A stretch of 64,000 nt of DNA, from positions 24,743,615 through 24,807,614 of the forward strand of contig OZ024940.1 in assembly GCA_964017235.1 (NCBI GenBank). The letters run 5' to 3'. Source of the stretch: Sabellastarte sp. h YS-2021 (taxonomy: Eukaryota; Annelida; Polychaeta; Sabellida; Sabellidae). The notes beneath the pieces were generated by a model. That model did not search any database. It was given only the letters and a program-made list of their open reading frames with translations, and was not told where the DNA came from. Both the position numbers and the translations under genes were made by a program. Numbering within the stretch: position 1 is the stretch's first letter; every line of letters starts with the position of its first letter. This document shows, in pieces, positions 60,301 to 64,000 of the stretch.

Positions 60301-62823
60301 TTCTGTATGATGTAATGCTTTTGGCACAAATGTCCATGAGGCGGAGGCGGACACTACAAAACCATGACAATATATCAGGAGACAAGTAGCTTGACAAATG
60401 TATGACCTTCACCTTGGGGGACTAACTATATATCTTTGTGGTCACCTATTTTTTCAGAAGAAACGTGACGATAACGCGGAGTTGGACACTACAAGAGCAG
60501 GGCAATATATCAACAGGCAAGAACTTTTACAAATACATGGCCACACTTTTCAAGGGCTAGCCGCATCTGCTTTGTATTATGCTTTTGGCTGAAAAGTCGA
60601 CGAGGCGGAGGCAGACACTACAAGAACATGACAGTATATCAGCAGGCAATGAATTACATATACACACACAACTTTTACAAGTGTATCACCTATAGGTTTG
60701 AAGGACTCGGTACATCTATATTTTATCATACCTTTTGGCTGAAATATGGATGAAAACAGAGGCAGACATGCAAAGACCTGGACAATATATCAGGAGACTA
60801 GTATATTATGTGGGACCTTATGTGGGAAAGTTGGTAGTTACTTTCCAATGGTCTGCAATTTACAGTACAGAACCTTGACCAACTGTATGTACTGGTTTCC
60901 TCTGCCCACAAAACTACCCATGATGATATGACCTGTACAGCGTTGAGAGCGACGTAAAACCCTAAATAAGTAAAATAAATAAATATTTACAAATGTATGA
61001 CCATTTCTTTGAAGGACCCACCAGATCTACAAGGTATCGGACTTTTGGACAAAAACGTCGACAATGCGGAGGCGGACACTTACAAGACTAAGACAACATA
61101 TCAACAAGCAAGTACTTATATATTAAGTGTATAACCATATCACTAAAGGACTCACCACATCTGCGTGCACTGGCATACTTTTGGTAGAAATGTAGATAAT
61201 GCCAACACTACAAGACTAGGACAAAAATATCAACAGGCAAGTATTTTAGATTACAATCTTACAAACTGACATAGGGGCCATGGTGGCAGAGTGGTAACAC
61301 TCTCGCTTCCACCTCCGAGGCTGGGGTTCGATTCCCGGTACGGCCTCAAGTGGGAAAGCTGGTAGTTGCTTGCCGTTGGTCGGCAGTTTACAGTGCAGAA
61401 CCCTGACGAACTGTATGTACTGGTTTCCTCTGCCCTTCCAACTACCCATCGTGATATGACCTGTACAGTGTTGAAAGTGACGTAAAACCCCAAATAAATA
61501 CAAACTGACACCTCTGAAAGACTCGCCCCCTCTGCGTGGTATCCTGCTTTATGGGAGAGAAACGTACTGACAATGCAGCGGCAATACACCAACAGACAAT
61601 GAGTTTGACATTCACAAATAAATTTCGACCTTTCATTACCTTTGAAGGACCTCCGACATCTGCATGGTGAACATGGCCCCCGCCGATATACACACCAGAG
61701 CCCAGAAGATTCGGGTGAGGGTAGATCGCGAATGAATCACCTGCAACACACAGCGAATGAGAATCTTTTTGTGAAATGATTAGGTTAATTTGGTCACCAA
61801 GTAGCTAACCAGATTTCTGGAAACGGTTGACTGGTTAGTTATACAGCTGCTGACTAACCAGTCAACCGTTTCCAGAAATCTGGTTTCTAATGTATAGCAG
61901 TCTTGAGGAAATACTGAAAAACGTCAGACATCTGCCACTGTGGCCTAGTGGGTAACACACCCACCTAGAAACACAGAGGACGTGGGTTCAATCCCAGGTA
62001 CAGGACAGATACATAGTGGCTCGGATGACCACTTAAAATGGTGGTCCTCTGTCAGTGGGTCCTATCCCCAGTGGCAGGCTAAAGAACCTCAAGGACAATG
62101 ATAAATAGTCATCCTTGAGCCTCTGTCTTTCAGTTAGGGGAATGTCAGTAACTTGAGAACTGGACTGTACTTGTGCAGTCAGGTAGGGTCATATAGTGCT
62201 TTGAGTCCTGTAGTATATGAAGATATTGGGCTGAGTATAAATACACAATACAGTACTATGTATACAATGTGCCAGCACTGCTAATGTAAACACTGCAAAC
62301 AATACGAGGTGTCTTAAGGTCAATAATTGTGTCACATCATTTCGTGTTTTGGTAGCATCCATAAGGTTTGATAAGTTGGAATTCATATTTGAGTTCAATT
62401 TGTGTTGGAGTGTCAATGAGAATGGCAACCTTAAAGTCGCTATTATTGAATCATCTTAGTAACTTTAAGGTTACCTTAACCATGAAGTGGATACTTTCCT
62501 GGGGCCGAAGTACATTGTTAGGACATAGATATATCCACACACCAAAAAATTGGTACCCTTAAAGTCGCTATAATTAAGTTATCTTTAGAAGTTTATGGTC
62601 ACCTTAAAGTGGACACCTTTCTGGGGTATAGGTACATTCGCTTACCAAATATGAAAGCCAGAAATTAAGTTTGGACAACAAGGTTGAATATGATGTTCCA
62701 ACCATATGAATGGCATGTAACTTGTCTTACCTTGGGCAGCCCATGCATGCTTGTCGTGTTGGCAAACGCCTCCAGCACTTGATTAAGTGGCATGGTTTGC
62801 AGATGGAAGAGCTTCAGTAACAT
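28920..62823 (-). CDS. DEG/ENaC sodium channel subunit, five coding exons
   Basis: Five exons (62823-62731, 61740-61640, 35093-34974, 33856-33718, 30380-28920) join in phase through GT-AG introns into a 637-residue protein. An in-frame TAG lies 12 bp upstream of the start ATG. Visible parts: the cytosolic His-Gly gating motif (H27-G28), membrane segment 1 (about 42-62), the post-TM1 motif FPAISMCN (84-91), a large cysteine-rich extracellular loop with clusters at about 320-425, membrane segment 2 (about 520-548) holding the Gly-Ile-Ser selectivity filter (527-529), and an 89-residue Ser/Thr/Pro-rich cytosolic tail. Family members are trimeric, amiloride-sensitive, Na+-selective plasma-membrane channels gated by peptides, protons or mechanical force. 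Length and loop organisation would fit an invertebrate peptide-gated (FaNaC-like) subunit, but the gating stimulus cannot be read from sequence. All key family motifs are present and I see no break. Confidence 0.93.
31170..31311. repeat. Inverted-repeat element in intron 4
   Basis: The left arm TGAATGTGGATAACCATTGA pairs with the right arm TCAATGGTTATCCACATTCA, with TATGTTG/CAACATA at the outer ends. The spacer has more CATTGAAT-type pairing, so most of the 142 bp can fold. Confidence 0.8.
31382..31757. mobile_element. MITE with TACCGTATTTATCCGT-type termini, copy 1
   Basis: Begins TACCGCATTTATCCGTACAA with a C-rich stretch next to it. It ends GGTGTTTACACGAATACATA then CGGTA, the inverse. 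The interior (CACAGCAAAACACGGCAGTT, TTTAAGGTTTGTTTC) matches 58886-59332. About 375 bp. Confidence 0.85.
32278..32945. mobile_element. Long palindromic element, copy 1
   Basis: Two arms of about 280-380 bp are inverse copies meeting near 32561 at CGAGTGCGTAGCACGAG. Near the centre about 45 bp pair almost perfectly (CATATACAGAAAAAATATAT and its inverse). The outer arms share GCAATATCTCAGTCATTTCT and ATGGATATTTATGCAAC. No coding content. Resembles a fold-back transposon. Confidence 0.8.
33065..33500. mobile_element. Palindromic element, partial copy, split by a SINE
   Basis: Left part GGTGGATAATAAAAGTAAAA ends at TACTCG, then a SINE, then TACTCGTATTCGTGATATAC and on to TTCGGAAGTTTTCCTATTAT. 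The halves correspond to the two arms of 32278-32945 near its centre. Confidence 0.65.
33110..33430 (+). mobile_element. tRNA-derived SINE, family A
   Basis: A-box-like GGGTAACACAC and B box GGTTCAATCCC, then the family body (CAGATACATAGTGGCTCGGA, CCCAGTGGCAGGTTAAAGAA) and the tail GCGCTGAGTATAAATACATA with ATA repeats. Other copies: 40654-40912, 46820-47130, 53320-53640 (minus) and 61932-62258. Confidence 0.9.
33718..33856 (-). CDS. Exon 4 of the DEG/ENaC channel
   Basis: Bounded by a T-rich tract and CTCCAG| on one side and TTCCAG|GTAGTG on the other. It encodes 46 residues (106-151) of the extracellular domain, including the aromatic patch YAPLWYQYQ. The frame is continuous with exons 3 and 5. 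This part of the family is variable, so phase and splice sites are the main support. Confidence 0.82.
33857..34973 (-). other. Intron 3 of the channel gene
   Basis: 1117 bp, of which about 660 bp next to exon 3 is the 31-bp tandem array (34300-34970). The rest (33857-34290) is AT-rich with nothing recognisable. Confidence 0.85.
34300..34970 (-). repeat. 31-bp array next to exon 3, about 21 units
   Basis: Plus-strand unit is near ACAAAGATTTACCTATTTAT then TCTATACAGCC. The last unit runs directly into the exon 3 donor (TTTACCTGTT). In sense orientation most units carry AG|GTAAAT, the same 5' splice site that ends exon 3. Two units read CAG|GTAAAT. Confidence 0.88.
34974..35093 (-). CDS. Exon 3 of the DEG/ENaC channel
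   Basis: Bounded by TTTGCAG| and AACAG|GTAAAT. It encodes the palm start after TM1, with YFSYPKKVTV and FPAISMCN matching the family's post-TM1 signature. It joins in phase with exons 2 and 4, both junctions splitting an Arg codon after its second base. A 31-bp array carrying donor-like sequence abuts its 3' end. Confidence 0.92.
35780..36290 (+). repeat. Dispersed repeat, two diverged halves
   Basis: Contains two diverged parallel stretches (AAAACTATACAGTGGGTTCG ... GGATTTGGATCCAGATAGCA and AAAACTATTCATCGGATTGG ... TGAATCCGGACTGATGATCC). Non-coding. Family unknown. Confidence 0.4.
36664..36935. mobile_element. MITE (TACCGTATTTATCC family), truncated copy
   Basis: Shares CCGTATATATCTGTATTAAC with the family's left end, a C-rich run, and the interior TATAATTTCTTCAGATTTAA then GGTTTGTTTC. 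The right terminus is not found. Confidence 0.6.
37945..38110 (+). mobile_element. tRNA-derived SINE, family C
   Basis: Shows GGTCCTCGGTGGCC, the phrase ATTACAGGCTGTCACCTCTG, and CAATATGACCCTGGCTGT. Other copies lie at 38930-39085 (minus), 39480-39640 (plus) and 53105-53275 (minus). Confidence 0.75.
38930..39085 (-). mobile_element. tRNA-derived SINE, family C, inverted copy
   Basis: The minus strand reads GGTCCTCAGTGGCCTAGTGG, then TTTGAGTCCCACAAGTGGCA and CAATATGACCCTGGCTGTTG. Opposite orientation to 37945-38110, so the transcript can pair with itself. Confidence 0.82.
39215..39455 (-). mobile_element. tRNA-derived SINE, separate family
   Basis: Minus strand head TTAGCTCAGCTGGTTAATTA and GGGATTGAATCTCAGC give A and B boxes. 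The tail is an ATT/AAT trinucleotide run (39215-39232). Body unlike families A-C. Confidence 0.7.
39480..39640 (+). mobile_element. tRNA-derived SINE, family C
   Basis: Head TAGTGGCCGAGTGGGTTAGC and GTGGGTTCGACTCCCACAAG (B box) followed by CCAATATGGCCCTGGCTGTA. The best-preserved tRNA-like head of this family. Confidence 0.85.
40450..40625 (+). mobile_element. 5S-type SINE-like element, copy lacking the 5S core
   Basis: Has the leader (GAGGCTCGCACTTCTAGAGA, then a T-rich stretch and TGTCTCCAGA) and the end (CTAATGATGGCTTTGCAGCT ... TTTTCGGCCTTGTTT) of the 5S-type family, but the 5S-like middle is missing. Confidence 0.7.
40654..40912 (+). mobile_element. tRNA-derived SINE, family A
   Basis: Head GGCTTAGTGGGTAATACACT with a B-box-like GGTTTAAATCCC and the body phrase CAGATACATAGTGGCTTGGA. 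About 30 bp shorter in the middle than 33110-33430. Confidence 0.88.
41014..41065 (+). repeat. G-rich tract
   Basis: About 50 bp of mostly G, including a 15-base run, with further G-runs through 41065. Could form G-quadruplexes on the plus strand. Confidence 0.7.
41600..41900 (+). repeat. Dispersed repeat ending GGTGGAGGTCTCTACTCTCT
   Basis: Contains TTTGTTTGTCCGTGTGTTTG, GGGTCTTGGTTCAACTTGGA and the end TTGGTGGAGGTCTCTACTCT. Parallel copy at 45780-45995. From 41900 to 43080 I see nothing recognised. Confidence 0.55.
43095..43335 (-). mobile_element. 5S rRNA-derived SINE-like element
   Basis: The minus strand contains TTAGTACTGGGATGGGTGAC and a degenerate AGTTAAGC-like stretch (the 5S internal control region), preceded by CACTTCTAGGAATCACTTTT and GTCTGGGGACTTTCATGAAG, and ending TTTCGGCCTTTTTTA. 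Confidence 0.8.
44425..44632 (-). mobile_element. tRNA-derived SINE, B/C-like hybrid
   Basis: Minus strand head GGGGCTCAGTGGTACAGCGG and CACCGGTTCGAATCTTGGCC (B box). The body has the family B phrase GGTAAGTTGGCAGTTACTTG and the family C tail CCCTGGCTGTTGAATGGGGC. Confidence 0.8.
45655..45715 (+). repeat. 20-bp tandem repeat, 3 units
   Basis: Three near-identical units AAAACTTGGAGATTGACTTA. Confidence 0.85.
45780..45995 (+). repeat. Dispersed repeat ending GGCAGAGGCATGCGTTCTCT
   Basis: Parallels 41600-41900: CAAATACTACTGGTTTAGAT, CTTCATGAAAAAAATATTAG, GGGTCTTAATGG and the end CTTGGCAGAGGCATGCGTTC. Confidence 0.55.
46820..47130 (+). mobile_element. tRNA-derived SINE, family A
   Basis: Head CCAGTGGGTAACAGACCCAC, B box GGTTCAATCCC, body phrase CATAGTGGCTCGGATGACCA. 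Confidence 0.85.
47160..47555. repeat. Repeats ending in pyrimidine-rich GGGATAAACAA
   Basis: CCCTGGGATAAACAA occurs near 47205 and CCATTGGGATAAACAA near 47420. Its inverse, TTTGTTTATCCCAAGGGGCA, is near 47519. A related stretch lies at 49355-49390. Suggests a dispersed element with inverted ends. Boundaries uncertain. Confidence 0.45.
47575..47765 (+). mobile_element. LINE reverse transcriptase fragment
   Basis: Reads LYADDTQISLALDTN, a stop, then SSIKDGLSQVSTCLDAVRNR and MPTAKLELNMNRTEFILIAQ. YADD is the catalytic motif C of LINE reverse transcriptases, and the following segment fits CR1/L2-type elements. Flanking parts of the LINE are not present. Confidence 0.88.
47854..48030. mobile_element. 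pogo/Tigger-like MITE
   Basis: Starts CAGTATAACCTCCATTATCC and ends with AGAGGTTCTACTC, an inverse of the start, flanked by TA on both sides. CAGTA-AACCTC termini with repeated TATCC phrases are typical of pogo-type MITEs (family knowledge). 177 bp. Confidence 0.75.
48385..49110. mobile_element. Long palindromic element, copy 2, split by a 5S-type SINE
   Basis: Left arm CATATACAGAAAAAATATAT, centre GGTGCGTAGCATGAG, then right arm interrupted at about 48490-48788 by a 5S-type element and resuming with TATATGTCTAGTGAGGGATG. The right arm continues with TTGCAATATCTCAGTTATTT, as in 32278-32945. Confidence 0.75.
48490..48788 (+). mobile_element. 5S rRNA-derived SINE-like element, fullest copy
   Basis: Leader GCTTGCACTTCTAGGAATCA, T-run, then ATGAAGTTAAGCAGCAATGG and TGGTACTTGGATGGGTGACC, which match 5S rRNA box A and box C. 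After this come a body of about 120 bp (CACTACTCGTGTCTCTGATG) and the end TTTCAGCCTTGTTTT. Inserted in palindrome copy 2. Confidence 0.88.
49590..49822 (+). mobile_element. 5S rRNA-derived SINE-like element
   Basis: Leader GAGGCTTGCGCTTCTAGAGA, T-rich spacer, 5S-like AAGTTAAGCGGCAATGGGCT and TTAGTACTGGGATGGGTGAC, end TTTCGGCCTTGTTG. Shorter body after the 5S part than 48490-48788. Confidence 0.87.
49865..50000 (-). mobile_element. Family B-like SINE remnant
   Basis: GCATACTAGTTGGTCAGGAT, TCTGCACTGGAAATCATTGG and GGCAAGTAACTGAAAGC match the inverted body of family B and the copies at 44425 and 63500. The tRNA-like head is not recognisable. Confidence 0.55.
51640..52430. repeat. Tandem repeat, about 155-bp unit, 5 units
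   Basis: TTGCTGAAGTCATGTTACCC recurs near 51757, 51897, 52063, 52210 and 52382, with TTGGTCAAAAG and GGACATAATGTGGGTGGC phrases between. Confidence 0.85.
52775..53100 (-). mobile_element. tRNA-Met-like SINE
   Basis: Minus strand head GTGGCTCAGTGGGTAGGGTG, then TTGGACTCATAATCCAA, an anticodon arm with CAT in a 7-base loop, then GTGGGTTCGATCC. A body follows and the 3' end is an (ATT)n run at 52775-52805. The intact arm makes the tRNA origin unusually clear. Best guess is a tRNA-Met parent. Confidence 0.88.
53105..53275 (-). mobile_element. tRNA-derived SINE, family C, diverged
   Basis: The minus strand reads AAGTGGTTAGCAAGTTTGGC, CTGTGGGTTTCATTCCTGCA and AGGCCCAGTCCCAATATTGG. Lies back to back with the SINE at 52775-53100. 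Confidence 0.7.
53320..53640 (-). mobile_element. tRNA-derived SINE, family A, inverted
   Basis: The minus strand has CCAGTGTGGCCTAGTGGGTA, GGGTTCAATCCCAGATACAG and the tail TTGCGCTGAGTATAAATACA. Full-length apart from small changes. Confidence 0.9.
53645..53870 (-). repeat. Dispersed repeat with CAGGAGGTTA end
   Basis: Contains TTTCATTAAAATCTATCCAC, GCATACAAACAAACAT and ACCTCCCTGGCAGGAGGTTA. Looks like the inverse of the family seen at 41600-41900. Similar short ends lie at 4396-4425 and 39205-39215. Confidence 0.45.
54668..54755. repeat. G-run/C-run inverted repeat
   Basis: GGGTGGGGGGTGGGGGTGGG faces 20 Cs (54711-54730) and AACCCCCCACCTCC across a short spacer. A small ORF across it is low complexity. 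Confidence 0.7.
55283..55417. repeat. Fold-back element with poly-C and poly-G arms
   Basis: The left arm is GGGGATAA, 15 Cs, then CCATGGTATACACAAAATTT. The right arm is AAATTCTGCGTATACCACGG, then 21 Gs and TTATTCC. The arms pair almost throughout. About 135 bp. Confidence 0.82.
55476..55503. mobile_element. MITE end (TACCGTATTTATCC family)
   Basis: GTTAATATGGATAAATACGG then TAC is the inverse of the family's left terminus. The rest of the copy is not recognised. Confidence 0.45.
56395..56452 (+). repeat. Direct repeat of about 57 bp, copy 1
   Basis: Shares TTCATTGATGGCACACAAGG and GAGGCCACTTGATATATATC with 57408-57465, about 1 kb away. The nested SINEs lie between them. Confidence 0.85.
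56475..57035 (-). mobile_element. 5S rRNA-derived SINE-like element split by another SINE
   Basis: The minus strand shows the leader GAGCTCACGCCTCTAGGAAT, a T-run and CCGGGACTTTCATGAATTGT. After an inserted family B SINE (56714-56949) it continues with GAAGTTAAGCAGCAATGGGC, ACTTGGATAGGTGACCG and the end TTTTCGGCCTTGTTTTTCC. Confidence 0.87.
56714..56949 (-). mobile_element. tRNA-derived SINE, family B, full length, nested
   Basis: Minus strand head CCACGGTGGCAGAGTGGTAA, B box GGTTCGATTCC, the family B body and the tail AAATAAATAAAT. It is flanked by a 13-bp target duplication CACAATTCATGAA (56701-56713 and 56950-56962), so it inserted into the older 5S-type element. Confidence 0.95.
57408..57465 (+). 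repeat. Direct repeat of about 57 bp, copy 2
   Basis: Partner of 56395-56452. It sits just before the third 75-bp satellite array. Confidence 0.85.
57478..58015 (+). repeat. 75-bp satellite, about 7 units
   Basis: CCACAGGATTTGGTTCTA recurs about every 75 bp (near 57498, 57567, 57645, 57720, 57795, 57868, 57945). Each unit holds two dyads: TATACAG...CTGTATA, and AACTAGAACC...GGTTCTAGTT around CCAATATCCACAGG. Confidence 0.92.
58886..59332. mobile_element. MITE with TACCGTATTTATCCGT-type termini, copy 2
   Basis: Starts CCGTATTTATCCGTACAAAG and ends GCATTTATATGGATAAATAT then GGTAC. The interior is about 75-80% like 31382-31757 by eye, including TTTAAGGTTTGTTTC and ATACATGCTGGCAA. Confidence 0.85.
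59440..59840 (-). repeat. Dispersed repeat with CATCAGGGAGTTCATTCCAG
   Basis: Contains TAAGTTTGGGACTTTTTCCT, GAAGGAGGCAACTGATG and CATCAGGGAGTTCATTCCAG, a motif style common in invertebrate dispersed repeats. No clear coding. Orientation uncertain. Confidence 0.35.
60822..60978 (+). mobile_element. tRNA-derived SINE, family B, 5'-truncated
   Basis: Lacks the tRNA head. It begins GTGGGAAAGTTGGTAGTTAC and ends GACGTAAAACCCTAAATAAG. Inserted in the exon 2-linked array. Confidence 0.85.
61272..61498 (+). mobile_element. tRNA-derived SINE, family B, full length
   Basis: Head GGGGCCATGGTGGCAGAGTG, B box GGTTCGATTCC, tail AAACCCCAAATAAATA. Flanked by a 12-bp target duplication TACAAACTGACA (61260-61271 and 61499-61510). 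The sharpest copy in the window. Confidence 0.95.
61640..61740 (-). CDS. Exon 2 of the DEG/ENaC channel (TM1)
   Basis: Begins after a TTGCAG acceptor and ends at AAAG|GTAATG. It encodes residues 32-64 plus two bases of codon 65, including the hydrophobic stretch IFWALVCISAGAMF of membrane segment 1. The intron side of its donor runs into a tandem array that seems to contain copies of this exon end (60270-61640). Confidence 0.9.
61807..61885. repeat. Perfect 33-bp hairpin in intron 1
   Basis: Left arm 61807-61839 (AACCAGATTTCTGGAAACGG and onward) is an exact inverse of 61853-61885, with a 13-base loop. No mismatch in 33 pairs. Confidence 0.95.
61932..62258 (+). mobile_element. tRNA-derived SINE, family A
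   Basis: Head CTGTGGCCTAGTGGGTAACA with B box GGTTCAATCCC, body CATAGTGGCTCGGATGACCA and tail GGGCTGAGTATAAATACACA. One of the most complete copies. Confidence 0.92.
62731..62823 (-). CDS. Exon 1 of the DEG/ENaC channel (N-terminus)
   Basis: Encodes residues 1-31, ending in SMHGLPK, followed directly by a GTAAG donor. It carries the His-Gly pair whose mutation lowers open probability in ENaC (family knowledge). The ATG is chosen because an in-frame TAG stands 12 bp upstream. A second in-frame ATG is at residue 11. The exon ends on a codon boundary. Confidence 0.85.
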
Positions 62824-63490
62824 TTGGCAAACCTAGGCGGCGCCACCGGCCACATTTATGTTCATGCTACACTAGAGACTGCGACTCCGCACTTGCACCA
62901 CTACAGTCTCATTTCCACACAGCGGCAGAGTTTTCAACTCGGACTTACGGCAATCCTCTTTTTTGTAATTATTAAATCTTTTTTTTTTTATAAAGAGGTG
63001 AATATCCAGTCTTTATACGAGGCCTGCAGATGTTCTTCACAGTGTTTCAAAGACCACATGTTTCTGAAAATTTTTTGTCATTGGCACATTTATATTCATT
63101 CTACGCCATCGATAAACACAACCGACTGGGCACTGTACAGGAGTTTCCAAATGAGTAGTTTTCATCTGAGATGTACGGCACTTGCCCCTTATTATGGTTG
63201 TAGTTGGCAGTTGCTGTTGTTCGAATGGCTTGTGTCTATGTTTTCAGGGTCTGTGCACTGTAAACAAAATATGAAATAAATACATACAGTTATTTGTGTC
63301 TCTGTGCCCATAATTTTGTTAACTCCTGTAAATTATATATATACTTAACCTGTAAATTATATATACTTAACCAAAAAAGAAAAACACAAGTTTTATAAAG
63401 AATAAATTAGAATATATCTTGCATTTCTTATACAAAAATTCTTGTGCAAAATTACGCTACTTCAGTAAATAAGTTGGCTGTTTTGGGTTT
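62824..63490. other. 5' flank of the channel gene
   Basis: Presumed promoter and 5' untranslated region of the minus-strand gene. A 151-codon plus-strand ORF (62824-63279) overlaps it and starts head-on against the channel ATG. It has no motif I recognise and I treat it as chance. A short duplication of TGTAAATTATATATAC lies near 63330-63370. Confidence 0.4.
62986..62992 (-). promoter_or_regulatory. Possible TATA box of the channel gene
   Basis: TATAAAA on the minus strand, about 165 bases upstream of the start codon. It abuts a long T-run, so it may be chance. An untranslated first exon further upstream is equally possible. Confidence 0.2.
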
Positions 63491-63499
63491 CAAGCCGCT

Positions 63500-63675
63500 C
63501 GAAACACACTGCAAAGCATCACATCAAGATGGGTAGTTGAAGGGGATGGAGGGAAGTAGTGCATACTAGTTGGTCGACATTCTGCACCGAAAAAACAAAT
63601 GACTGCGGGCAAGCAACTACTAACTACCAATATTCCCGCTCAAGGTCAAGCTGGGTATCAACCCCATAATCTGAA
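63500..63675 (-). mobile_element. tRNA-derived SINE remnant, family B-like
   Basis: CATCAAGATGGGTAGTTGAA, TGCATACTAGTTGGTCGACA and GGCAAGCAACTACTAACTAC match the inverted family B body. The tRNA head is only weakly visible (TCAAGCTGGGTATCAACCCC). Positions 63680-64000 show nothing recognised. Confidence 0.65.
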
Positions 63676-64000
63676 AGGTCTACTAGTGTTGTTATCATTG
63701 GCGATTTCTGAAGATTGGGGATGACTTGTTAGAAGCGAGCTGAACTTGAGCTGAACTAGAGCAAATGAAGAAAAATATACAAGAGATAACATAGGGTCCA
63801 AATATTATCAGTGCAGTGTTGAGTATCATTTTATTGTGAGGAAATAAATATTTTTAAAAGGTTAAATTGTACAGATATGTATGCGCACTTCATGCACGGA
63901 AGGTAAATACAAAAATGACAACTTAATTATTGGTTTTTACGTTTTGGTGGTTTGATGAGTATAAGTTGCAAAAGTGTCAATTTGTTACAAGATTAGTATG

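Larger units (their letters stand above)
35094..61639 (-). other. Intron 2 of the channel gene (26.5 kb)
   Basis: The interval between the exon 2 donor and exon 3 acceptor has no other exon I can support. It is filled with SINEs, MITEs, LINE scraps, palindromic elements and minisatellites listed separately, with stretches in which I see nothing (for example 37100-37900, 42000-43080, 54800-55200). The short ORFs here are in repeats or low-complexity DNA. Confidence 0.85.
60270..61640 (-). repeat. Tandem array abutting exon 2, about 8 units
   Basis: Units of about 130-145 bp share CTTTTGGCTGAAA, GGCGGAGGCGGACACTACAA, GACAATATATCAACAGGCAA and CTTTGAAGGACTCACCACAT then CTGC. The last phrase matches the sense-strand end of exon 2 (plus CTTTGAAGGACCTCCGACAT then CTGC). 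Two family B SINEs are inserted in the array. Confidence 0.85.
61741..62730 (-). other. Intron 1 of the channel gene
   Basis: 990 bp with canonical ends. It holds a tRNA-derived SINE (about 61932-62258), a perfect 33-bp hairpin (61807-61885) and a two-copy direct repeat of about 135 bp (62411-62660) whose units share the phrases CTTAAAGTCGCTAT and CACCTTAAAGTGGA. No other exon is evident. Confidence 0.85.

Noticed and set aside
62824-63279. 151-codon plus-strand ORF head-on to the channel start, considered as a divergent gene
   Set aside because: No recognisable domain, unusual aromatic and Ser-rich composition, and it overlaps the likely 5' UTR and promoter of the channel.

Overview
The window looks like AT-rich nuclear DNA from an animal, most probably a marine invertebrate and perhaps a mollusc. 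The evidence is one spliced gene with canonical GT-AG introns, tRNA- and 5S-derived SINEs, CR1/L2-like LINE scraps, MITEs, a DIRS retrotransposon and many minisatellites. The mollusc guess is an inference from repeat style and channel type. I see no bacterial operons, CRISPR arrays or intact structural RNA genes.

The only host protein-coding gene I can support lies on the minus strand from 62823 to 28920. Its five exons join in phase into a 637-residue DEG/ENaC sodium channel subunit with two membrane segments, the His-Gly gating motif, a cysteine-rich extracellular loop and a Gly-X-Ser filter. About 32 kb of the 33.9 kb gene is intron, and intron 2 alone is 26.5 kb.

Layout: 1-14 kb holds a duplicated unique-looking block, a 75-bp satellite, a solo DIRS-like terminal repeat, LINE scraps and nested MITEs. 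14.1-18.2 kb is a satellite of about 107 bp per unit, each built from three related subunits. 18.4-19.2 kb holds shorter tandem repeats. 20.1-26.4 kb is a DIRS-type retrotransposon fossil with well-matched inverted terminal repeats. 26.4-28.9 kb holds more 75-bp satellite, a tetranucleotide microsatellite, a LINE tail and the 3' flank of the channel gene. 28.9-62.8 kb is the channel gene with its repeat-filled introns. 62.8-64 kb is its 5' flank.

No novel multi-gene system is visible. The most unusual signals are two intronic tandem arrays that abut exon 2 and exon 3 on their donor sides. Their units resemble the exon-intron junction itself, and the array after exon 3 repeats a donor-like AG|GTAAAT about every 31 bp. 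Other notable signals are a perfect 33-bp hairpin in intron 1, long palindromic elements invaded by SINEs, and a SINE-like family with a 5S rRNA-like core inside a longer conserved body.
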